Origin: Pseudomonas viridiflava
GTDB taxonomy: Bacteria; Pseudomonadota; Gammaproteobacteria; Pseudomonadales; Pseudomonadaceae
Direction: 5' to 3'
DNA length: 64,000 nucleotides
Assembly (NCBI RefSeq): GCF_003702045.1
Contig: NZ_RBTP01000040.1
Location: 1 to 64,000, forward strand
Shown: piece by piece, positions 8,698 through 15,709 of the stretch
Position numbering within the stretch: position 1 is the first letter of the stretch
How the letters are laid out: every line of letters begins with the position of its first letter
Notes under the pieces: model-generated
Database searches by the model: none
What the model saw: only the letters and a program-made list of their open reading frames with translations
What the model was told of the DNA's origin: nothing
Translations under genes and position numbers: made by a program

Positions 8698-9873
8698 TCA
8701 TGGGGTTTGGGCAAAGCGTTGCAGTGAAAACGCCGACAGGTCTACTTCGCTGGCACCCTGCAGGCAGCGTTGCGCCAACGCCAGGCCCAGCCCGGCCGAG
8801 TGCTTGAAGCCGTGACCGGAACAGGCCGAGACGACCGTCACATTGTTCAAGTGCGGATGCTCGTCAACGATAAAGTGGTCATCCGGCGTCACGGTGTAGG
8901 CGCAGACCGACGACTTGACCACGTCTGGCTTGAGGCCTGCGATCTTGCCGCTGACCTGGGTCTGGAACATCACCTGTTTTTCCAGATTGCTGATGCTGCG
9001 GTCCAGTTCAGCGGGCGTCGATGACTCCCGGTATTGCTCGGTGGCGATCTTCATGCTGCGCTCGCCAAGAAGGGGTGGGAATCCGTAGTTGATGCCTGTC
9101 TCGCCCGGCCCGTGGGTCAGGATGAAGCTGGGTGATCGCGGCGCAAACACCGCATCGTCTTCCAGCCCGAACCAGAACAGCTTCTGCCGGCAGACCCGCA
9201 GCAGGTCGGTGAACGGTGCCCCCAGCAACTGCGATGACCACATGCCTGCGCTGACTACCACCTTGTTCGCGATGATCGATCCGCGATCCGTGATGATTCG
9301 TACGCGTTCGCCATCAGGCTCCATGTGGGTGACGGTTTCGTTCGTGCGAATGCGCGCGCCCATTTTTGCAGCCTGTTGAAGCTGCACGGCGATGCAGCGC
9401 TCCGGCCTAATGTAACCCCCTTCAGGTTCGAAATAGCCGATGGCGGTGTCCAGTACCGGGCTGAACTGCGGGAATCGTGTACGAATATCACTCGCCGACA
9501 GCACCTCGTGTCTGATCCCGTAGAGGCGGGCCAGTGCGAGTGTCTTGTGGGTAAAGTCTTCAGGGTCTTCGGAGGCATACGTCGGGCTTGAGGTCATGAC
9601 CAGCACGCCGCACTGCTCAAACAGGCACTCACCCGTCAGCGCTTCCAGCTCGCGCCAGATGCGATGCGAGTCGCGCACCAGGGGCAGATATTGCGGACCT
9701 TCACCCACCGACAGCCGTGTGATGCGTGTGTCGCCGTGGCTGGACCCTTGCGTGTGAGGGGGTGAGTATCGGTCCACACCCAGAACGTCCGCGCCTGCTT
9801 TGGCCAGTTGATAGAGGGTGGCGGCACCCATCGCCCCGAGGCCGAGAACGGCGACTTCACAGTGATGCTCCAT
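8698..9873 (-). CDS. solA: FAD-dependent amine oxidase, SolA/monomeric sarcosine oxidase type
   Basis: A 391-residue flavoprotein. The N-terminal dinucleotide-binding motif GLGAMG is at residues 11-16, with the acidic end of the second strand in VDRYSPP. Cys324, in VCAYTVTPDDHFIVD, corresponds to the cysteine that binds FAD covalently in monomeric sarcosine oxidase and N-methyltryptophan oxidase. These enzymes oxidise N-methyl amino acids to the free amine, formaldehyde and peroxide. The substrate here cannot be told from sequence. The start at 9873 is supported by AAGGTGG upstream; the 52-codon extension before it looks non-coding. It is convergent with aprF and has no obvious partner gene. 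Confidence 0.88.
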   Translation of the reverse strand: MEHHCEVAVLGLGAMGAATLYQLAKAGADVLGVDRYSPPHTQGSSHGDTRITRLSVGEGPQYLPLVRDSHRIWRELEALTGECLFEQCGVLVMTSSPTYASEDPEDFTHKTLALARLYGIRHEVLSASDIRTRFPQFSPVLDTAIGYFEPEGGYIRPERCIAVQLQQAAKMGARIRTNETVTHMEPDGERVRIITDRGSIIANKVVVSAGMWSSQLLGAPFTDLLRVCRQKLFWFGLEDDAVFAPRSPSFILTHGPGETGINYGFPPLLGERSMKIATEQYRESSTPAELDRSISNLEKQVMFQTQVSGKIAGLKPDVVKSSVCAYTVTPDDHFIVDEHPHLNNVTVVSACSGHGFKHSAGLGLALAQRCLQGASEVDLSAFSLQRFAQTP

Positions 9874-10333
9874 TTGCAGACCCACCTTGAGCAAAATCGC
9901 TATTTCAAGGGCAAGCGCATCGGGAATCAACCGCCAGTTTCGTATAACGATCAGCAAGGGCACGCCTATGCATATTTTGGGCTGGAATTGCAGGGGGTTG
10001 ATGTAAGATTTTTGGCTTGCGCTCATCACGGGTTTTAAGGTTCGAAATTCACCAGAAGTTGTCCACGGAAATCGTGGGTATGTCTGTGGGTAACTTTTCG
10101 AAACCCTTGTATTTCGTGGTGTGTAGCGGTGTGGTTAATTTATGAACAGCATCGGTTTCGCGCCTCATGGATGCTGCCACCGCCTTGAAAAATCGCCCCG
10201 TGAAACGTGTATGCACGCACAAAACGGAAATTTTTCAGTACTGTTTTCTAACCCGGCCTATCGCTTGAGATTTCCTTTGGGCGTAAAAAAACGGCGCGCT
10301 CTTTGACAGGGCGCGCCGTTTTTTACTCAGTCA
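9874..10333. other. Intergenic region between two minus-strand genes
   Basis: Contains the upstream region of the SolA-type oxidase gene and the bidirectional terminator at 10285-10324. No further gene or repeat was recognised. The middle part (about 10040-10260) is less GC-rich and could hold the promoter of the oxidase gene. Confidence 0.6.
10285..10324. terminator. Bidirectional rho-independent terminator
   Basis: Stem ACGGCGCGC (10291-10299) pairs with GCGCGCCGT (10311-10319). It is flanked by A7 on the left and T6 on the right, so it can work in both directions. It sits 10 bases past the stop of the dehydrogenase gene that ends at 10334 on the minus strand. Confidence 0.9.
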
Positions 10334-11917
10334 TCAAGCGATCGGCTGATCGCTCCATTCGCCATTCACAAGGCGACGCAGACCCAGCGGGTTGGCGTTC
10401 TGCAACGCAGGTGGCAGCAGGCTGTCTGCCTGGTTCTGGTAGCAGACCGGGCGCAGGAAGCGGTCGATGGCCAAGGTGCCTACCGATGTACCACGGGCAT
10501 CCGACGTGGCCGGGTATGGGCCGCCGTGGACCATCGCTTCGCAGACTTCGACGCCGGTCGGGTAGCCGTTGACCAGGATGCGGCCGACTTTCTCTTCCAG
10601 CAGCGGCTGCAGCCAGCTGTATTGGCTCAAGTCGGCAGGTTCGCCGATCAGGGTTGCCGTCAGTTGACCGCGCAGCGCCAGCAGCGCTTCTTTCAACTGC
10701 GCATCGTCAGCGACTTCGATGACCAGTGTGGTCGGACCGAAGACTTCTTCCTGCAGCAGTTGATCGCCGTTGAGCAGCAGGCTGACGTCAGCCTTGAACA
10801 GTTGGGCCTGAGCCTGCTTGCCTTCCTGCGGCTTGCCGGCCAGGTGAGTGACGCCCGGGTGCGACAGCAGGTGCTCGACGCCTTTGCTGTAGCTGCGCAG
10901 ACCGCCCGCATTGAGCATGGTCTGTGGAGCCTGGCTGCCCATCTGTTCGGTCAGTTGCTCAAGGAACGACGAGAACGCCGGGGAGCGCAGGCCGATGACC
11001 ACACCTGGGTTGGTGCAGAACTGGCCGGCACCCATGACAACGGAGGCTGCGAGTTCCTTGGCAACGGTTTCGCCACGTGCAGTCAATGCGCCTGGCAGCA
11101 GGACCACCGGGTTGATGCTCGACATTTCTGCGAACACCGGAATCGGTTGAGGACGCTCGGCGGCCATTTTGCACAGGGCATTGCCGCCGTTCAGCGAGCC
11201 GGTGAAGCCGACCGCCTGGATGGCCGGGTGCTTGACCAGGCCTTCGCCCACGCCGTTGCCGAAGATCATGTTGAACACGCCTTTTGGCATGCCGGTGCGT
11301 TCAGCGGCACGAATGATTGCGCTCGCAACCAGATCGGCGGTGGCCATGTGACCGCTGTGCGCTTTGAACACGACGGGGCAGCCGGCGGCCAAGGCAGCGG
11401 CGGTGTCGCCACCGGCCGTCGAAAAGGCCAGCGGGAAGTTGCTGGCGCCAAACACGGCAACCGGACCGACGCCAATGCGGTACTGGCGCAGGTCAACACG
11501 TGGCAGCGGCTTACGGTCCGGCAGGGCCTGATCGATGCGCGCACCGACGAAGTCACCGCGACGCAGCACCTTGGCGAACAGACGCATCTGGCCGCTGGTA
11601 CGACCGCGCTCACCCTGGATACGCATTTGCGGCAGGGCGGTTTCCTGGCAGACGACGGCGACGAAATCATCACCCAACTGGTCCAATTCGTCGGCGATGG
11701 CGTCGAGGAACTCGGCGCGGCGTGCCGGGCTCAGTTGACGGTATTCAGGGAAAGCGTTTTTGGCAGCCAGGGCAGCAGCGTCGATTTCGCCGTCGGTGGC
11801 TTGATGAAAGCTGTAGGGCAGTTCTTCGCCCGTGGTGGCATCGAGGCTTTTTTGCAGGCTTTGGCCCAGAGCGCTGCGGCCGCCAGCGATGAAGTTCTGG
11901 CCGAGAATGTTAGGCAT
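10334..11917 (-). CDS. 2,5-dioxopentanoate (ketoglutarate semialdehyde) dehydrogenase
   Basis: A 527-residue aldehyde dehydrogenase. The length and the opening MPNILGQNFIAGGRSA fit the ketoglutarate-semialdehyde dehydrogenase subgroup rather than ordinary ~480-residue members. The catalytic cysteine is Cys301 (GAGQFCTNPG) and the general base is Glu264 (VFAEMSSINP); the cofactor-binding FGASNFPLAF region lies near residue 156. Such enzymes oxidise 2-oxoglutarate semialdehyde to 2-oxoglutarate with NAD(P), the last step in breakdown of glucarate, galactarate, L-arabinose or hydroxyproline. The gene stands alone, 36 kb from the glucarate genes in this window. The function is likely; the physiological pathway is inferred. 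Confidence 0.88.
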   Translation of the reverse strand: MPNILGQNFIAGGRSALGQSLQKSLDATTGEELPYSFHQATDGEIDAAALAAKNAFPEYRQLSPARRAEFLDAIADELDQLGDDFVAVVCQETALPQMRIQGERGRTSGQMRLFAKVLRRGDFVGARIDQALPDRKPLPRVDLRQYRIGVGPVAVFGASNFPLAFSTAGGDTAAALAAGCPVVFKAHSGHMATADLVASAIIRAAERTGMPKGVFNMIFGNGVGEGLVKHPAIQAVGFTGSLNGGNALCKMAAERPQPIPVFAEMSSINPVVLLPGALTARGETVAKELAASVVMGAGQFCTNPGVVIGLRSPAFSSFLEQLTEQMGSQAPQTMLNAGGLRSYSKGVEHLLSHPGVTHLAGKPQEGKQAQAQLFKADVSLLLNGDQLLQEEVFGPTTLVIEVADDAQLKEALLALRGQLTATLIGEPADLSQYSWLQPLLEEKVGRILVNGYPTGVEVCEAMVHGGPYPATSDARGTSVGTLAIDRFLRPVCYQNQADSLLPPALQNANPLGLRRLVNGEWSDQPIA

Positions 11918-12191
11918 CGGTATCTCCTGTTGTTTTGAAGGTGGAGGCGGGGACCGTGTACATGGGCCTTGCGCTCCTTATGGGTTGCCGAGTTGCTTTA
12001 CGGTGTTCGTGGGTCGCGGGCGCTCGTCGTGTGAGCGGGCCGGCGGCGCCTTGGATAAGTCGGCAGTCATCGTACAACTTGACTTGCTGACGATGCAACT
12101 GCCAGTCCCTGCTATAAGATGCGGCGAGTGCCAGCATTGCCGCTGCTCTTTATAGAGCAAAGGCCCTCACGCAGTGAATCATGACCCGTAT

Positions 12192-13082
12192 TTATGACCC
12201 TTTCAGGGCCTGTAATGCGTCAAGCACCTGACGAAGTGCTTTGCTGACCGGTTTGTCCTGACGCAGAACGACGCCCAGCGTACGGCTCATTCCAGGTGTC
12301 AGTGCATGAACCTGCAAGCCGCGCCGGTGGTGGGGCGCGGCCACTGACATGCGCGGCACAATGCTATAGCCGAGTCCGGCAGCGACCATCTCCTTGATCG
12401 CTTCGACACTGCCCAGTTCCATCACCGGTTTGACGCGAATCCCAGCCTTTAGATACCACTCGGTGATCAAGAGTCGCGTGCTGCTCTGGGCTTCGAACAC
12501 CACTAAGGGCAATTCGCTCAACTGCCCGGGGCTCATTTCGCTGGGCATGGGCTGGTGGTCGCTGGCGAAAATCGCGACGAATTCGTCTTCCAGCAACGGC
12601 GTGATGTCGAGGCTGCGACCCGAGGCTGGCAGTGTCACCAACGCCAGGTCGAGCCGGTTCTCTTCCACCGCCTTGAGAATGACGTCGGTGTTGCCGGTGC
12701 TCACCCGCACGTCCAGTTGCGCGAACCGTTGACGCAAGGTCTGCAGCAGGGGCGGCAACAGGTGAATGCACGCCGTGGCACCCGTGCCGATGGCGACCTG
12801 TCCGGCGATCCCTTCGGCGTGGCTGGAGAGCGCGAGCAGTGCATCCTCGACCACCGCATCGATACGCGAAACATGCTCCATCAGGGTTTCGCCGGCTGAG
12901 GTGGGTTTGATGCGTTTACCCACGCGCTCGATCAAGCGCAGATTCAACTGCTCTTCCAACTGCCGGATTTGCACACTTACGGCTGGCTGTGTGAGGTGCA
13001 GGCGTTCGGCAGCGGCCGAGAAACTGCCATGAGCGATGACCAGCGAAAACGTGTGCAAGTGATTGAGGTTCAATCGGCGCAT
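12192..13082 (-). CDS. LysR-family transcriptional regulator
   Basis: A 296-residue regulator. The N-terminal winged helix-turn-helix spans residues 1-60 (LNHLHTFSLVIAHGSFSAAAERL, then LTQPAVSVQIRQLEEQL), followed by a substrate-binding domain from about residue 90 (VAIGTGATACIHLLPPLL). The start at 13082 is chosen because the domain begins there; the 87-codon upstream extension is not LysR-like. It is divergent from the acetyltransferase gene at 13185 with a gap of about 100 bases, so it probably regulates the acetyltransferase/MFS pair and itself. The effector is unknown. Confidence 0.9.
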   Translation of the reverse strand: MRRLNLNHLHTFSLVIAHGSFSAAAERLHLTQPAVSVQIRQLEEQLNLRLIERVGKRIKPTSAGETLMEHVSRIDAVVEDALLALSSHAEGIAGQVAIGTGATACIHLLPPLLQTLRQRFAQLDVRVSTGNTDVILKAVEENRLDLALVTLPASGRSLDITPLLEDEFVAIFASDHQPMPSEMSPGQLSELPLVVFEAQSSTRLLITEWYLKAGIRVKPVMELGSVEAIKEMVAAGLGYSIVPRMSVAAPHHRRGLQVHALTPGMSRTLGVVLRQDKPVSKALRQVLDALQALKGS

Positions 13083-13184
13083 GGCAAAATATTTCTTATG
13101 CTGAGGATGATAAATCATAGCTTTTTTAATGATGACACCGGACGCATCATTGCCCTCATTCCCTGACACCGCCAAGAGCCTGCC

Positions 13185-13727
13185 ATGAGCCCGACTTTTA
13201 TTCTGCGCGACGCCCACGAAGACGACATGCCTGCCATTCAGGCGATTTACGCCGAGCATGTGTTGCATGGCATTTCCAGCTTCGAGCTGGAACCGCCCAG
13301 CGTTGACGAACTGCTGCGCCGTCGCGCGCAGGTGCTTGAACACGGTTTGCCTTATCGGGTTGCGGATCGCGACGGCGAGGTGCTCGGTTATGGCTACGTC
13401 ACGCCTTATCGACCGCGTCCGGCCTATCGCTTCACCGTGGAGGATTCAGTGTATGTGCGCCACGGCATGGGCGGCGTCGGTATCGGCCGGGCGTTGCTGG
13501 GTGACCTGATCTGGCACTGCGAACAGGGCGGCTGGCGGCAGATGATCGCGGTGATCGGCAACAGTGAAAATGCTGCGTCGATCGCCCTGCACGAAAGCCT
13601 GGGGTTCCATCGCGTCGGGGCGTTCGAGTCGGTAGGGTTCAAACACGGTCGTTGGGTGGACACTGTGCTGATGCAATGTGCGCTGGGCGACGGCGCGTCC
13701 ACGGTTCCCGTTGACCCCAAGGTCTGA
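13185..13727 (+). CDS. GNAT N-acetyltransferase, phosphinothricin/methionine-sulfoximine type
   Basis: A 180-residue acetyltransferase. The order of motifs matches the Pat/MnaT (YncA) group: RDAHEDDMPAIQAIYAEHV at the start, the conserved SSFELEPP, the PYRPRPAYRFTVEDSVYV block, and the acetyl-CoA site GMGGVGIGRALL (about residues 91-103). Members acetylate the free amine of methionine, methionine sulfoximine or phosphinothricin. The MFS gene begins five bases after its stop, suggesting one transcript controlled by the divergent LysR protein. A C-terminal tail of about 12 residues is longer than usual. Confidence 0.88.
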   Translation: MSPTFILRDAHEDDMPAIQAIYAEHVLHGISSFELEPPSVDELLRRRAQVLEHGLPYRVADRDGEVLGYGYVTPYRPRPAYRFTVEDSVYVRHGMGGVGIGRALLGDLIWHCEQGGWRQMIAVIGNSENAASIALHESLGFHRVGAFESVGFKHGRWVDTVLMQCALGDGASTVPVDPKV

Positions 13728-13732
13728 CCGGC

Positions 13733-14908
13733 ATGAGCAACCCTGATCTGTCCCGGCTCACCGTTTTCAGATTGGGGTTGGCGCAACTGATTATCTGGGG
13801 CACGACTTTTTATCTGCCCGGCGCGTTCGGTAACGCCATTGCTCAAGACCTGGGCTGGAGCGGGCCGCAGGTGTTTTCCGGCCTGTCGGTTGCGCTGCTG
13901 GTCATGGGGTGCGTGTCTCCTGCGGTGTCGTGGTTGATCCGGTTATGGGGGGCGCGCCAGGTGCTGCAACTGGGCACTGCGCTGGCAGCCTCGGGTTGCT
14001 GCGTACTGGCCATGTGCGAAACCGCGCCGACCTGGTTGTTCGGTTGGACGGTGCTGGGTGTCGGCATGCGCCTGTCGCTTTACGACGCGCTGTTTGCTGC
14101 GCTGGCAGGATTGATCGGCGTGCGGTCCCGGCCATTGATGGTGCAGATCACGCTCTTGGGCGGACTGGCATCGGCGGTGTTCTGGCCGCTGGGCAACGTG
14201 TTGCTGGAGACGCTCGGCTGGCGCAGCGCGGTGGCGGTCTACGGCTGTTTCGCGCTGCTGGGCGGCTTGTTGATGAGTGGATTGCCCGATGCGTCTTCAA
14301 CCGTTGCGCCGCCGCTCGACGCGTTATCTGGCGAGCCCGCGACCACGAATTGGCTGCGCCAGTCGGGGTACGCGCTGTGCATGATGCTGATCGGTTTTAT
14401 GTCTGCCGGGTTGTCAGCCCATCTGCCCGCGCTGCTGGCAGGCTTGGGGGTTCCGGTTGCTTGGGTGGCGCTATGGGGTATCGGCCAGACGTGCGCACGT
14501 CTGGTGAGTCGACTCATGGGGCAGAACCTGCCCGCGTTACGATTGAACGTCTGGGTCGCAGCCGCAATGGTGTTGTGTTTCGTGATGGCGCTGCACAGTC
14601 AGGGGCACGCTTTTCTGGCGTGCCTGTTTGTCTTCGGTTATGGCGCCATGAACGGTTTGGGCACACTGCTGCGCGCCGCTCTGCCGTTCGAGCTGTTCGC
14701 GCCTCACGATTATGGGCGCTTGCAGGGCCGGTTGTTGGCGCCCGGTTTCATGATGTCGGCGGCCGCGCCGTGGCTATACGCGTGGGTGCAGGCGGTGTCG
14801 GGCGATTCTGGAGTGTTGTGGCTGTCGCTGGGCATCAGTGGTGTGTTGCTGATGACGTCGCTCTTACTGCAGAGGTACTGTCGGCCAAGGCTACTGATGG
14901 CGGCCTGA
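13733..14908 (+). CDS. Major facilitator superfamily transporter
   Basis: A 391-residue membrane protein with about 12 hydrophobic spans and a polar middle loop (near residues 180-205). It starts five bases after the acetyltransferase gene and probably shares its transcript. The start region LGLAQLIIWGTTFYLPGAFG resembles MFS members often annotated as putative permeases. The substrate is unknown; neighbourhood suggests export or uptake of an amino acid analogue or acetylated product. Confidence 0.85.
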   Translation: MSNPDLSRLTVFRLGLAQLIIWGTTFYLPGAFGNAIAQDLGWSGPQVFSGLSVALLVMGCVSPAVSWLIRLWGARQVLQLGTALAASGCCVLAMCETAPTWLFGWTVLGVGMRLSLYDALFAALAGLIGVRSRPLMVQITLLGGLASAVFWPLGNVLLETLGWRSAVAVYGCFALLGGLLMSGLPDASSTVAPPLDALSGEPATTNWLRQSGYALCMMLIGFMSAGLSAHLPALLAGLGVPVAWVALWGIGQTCARLVSRLMGQNLPALRLNVWVAAAMVLCFVMALHSQGHAFLACLFVFGYGAMNGLGTLLRAALPFELFAPHDYGRLQGRLLAPGFMMSAAAPWLYAWVQAVSGDSGVLWLSLGISGVLLMTSLLLQRYCRPRLLMAA

Positions 14909-14947
14909 TCAGACCGATGTCGGAGGAAAGGTGAACTGATTGTAATG

Positions 14948-14961
14948 TGACCGACCGGTCA
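14948..14961. promoter_or_regulatory. Near-palindrome, candidate autoregulatory TetR operator
   Basis: TGACCG-AC-CGGTCA: two perfect inverted 6-bp halves two bases apart, 62 bases upstream of the TetR-family gene at 15024. It matches 13 of 14 bases of the core of the palindrome before aprA (1968-1981). A site at this position is typical of TetR autoregulation. Confidence 0.6.
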
Positions 14962-15023
14962 TCACCGTTGCCACTTTTGTTTCGAATGGGTAGGGTACCC
15001 ACCTGCTCAAGAAGGAACCTGAT

Positions 15024-15668
15024 ATGACACAGCATGAACCCAGGGAAACCGGTGCGGTTGCGATCCGGCAACGGCGCGCACCGAAGGGCGAGAAACGTCG
15101 CGAAGAACTGCTCGATGCGGCTTTGCAGGTGTTTTCACTGGAAGGCTATACCGGTGCTTCGGTTGCCAGGGTTGCGGCCATTGTCGGGATTTCGGTCGCA
15201 GGGCTTTTGCACCATTTTCCTAGCAAGATTTCTTTGCTCATGGGCGTACTGGATCGACGCGACGAGGTCAACGGGCGCATCGCTGCTGAAGTGCGTACGG
15301 ATAACAGCCTGACCGGCCTGCTGGGCGGGCTGCGCGCAATCAATCTTTCCAACTCGACGGCACCGGGCGTGGTGCGGGCCTTCTCGATTCTCAACGCCGA
15401 AAGTCTGCTGGACAACCAGCCTGCTTATGAATGGTTCCAGACCCGATACGCGCGCATACATGCGCACCTGCTCAAGCAGTTCTCGGAATTAGTGGCGCGT
15501 GGGGAGGTGAGGGCGGATGTGGATCTGGACATGTTGATCCAGCAAATCCTGTCGATGATGGATGGGTTGCAGATTCAGTGGCTGCGCTTTCCCGAACGGG
15601 TGGATCTGGTCAAGAGCTTCGATGCCTACATTGCGCAGGTCGATGCCGCAGTAAGGGCTCATCCTTGA
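15024..15668 (+). CDS. TetR-family transcriptional regulator
   Basis: A 214-residue repressor-type protein. The basic N-terminal arm precedes a TetR DNA-binding domain (about residues 24-70: REELLDAALQVFSLEGYTGA, then the recognition part GISVAGLLHHFPSKISLL). The C-terminal ligand and dimer domain is all-helical and includes the pair QQILSMMDGLQIQWL. AAGGAA lies ahead of the start at 15024. The gene is convergent with the beta-glucosidase gene (41 bases between stops) and follows the MFS gene on the same strand after 115 bases. An inverted repeat at 14948-14961 suggests autoregulation, and a matching site occurs before aprA. Confidence 0.9.
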   Translation: MTQHEPRETGAVAIRQRRAPKGEKRREELLDAALQVFSLEGYTGASVARVAAIVGISVAGLLHHFPSKISLLMGVLDRRDEVNGRIAAEVRTDNSLTGLLGGLRAINLSNSTAPGVVRAFSILNAESLLDNQPAYEWFQTRYARIHAHLLKQFSELVARGEVRADVDLDMLIQQILSMMDGLQIQWLRFPERVDLVKSFDAYIAQVDAAVRAHP

Positions 15669-15709
15669 GCCTTGTTCCGTCCCTGATTCAGTCAGTCACT
15701 GCGTAACGC

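Noticed and set aside
10526..11938. Long plus-strand open frame of 470 codons opposite the aldehyde dehydrogenase gene
   Set aside because: Composition (H, Q, R, A rich) and perfect antiparallel overlap with a clear enzyme gene show it is a shadow frame of GC-rich coding DNA.
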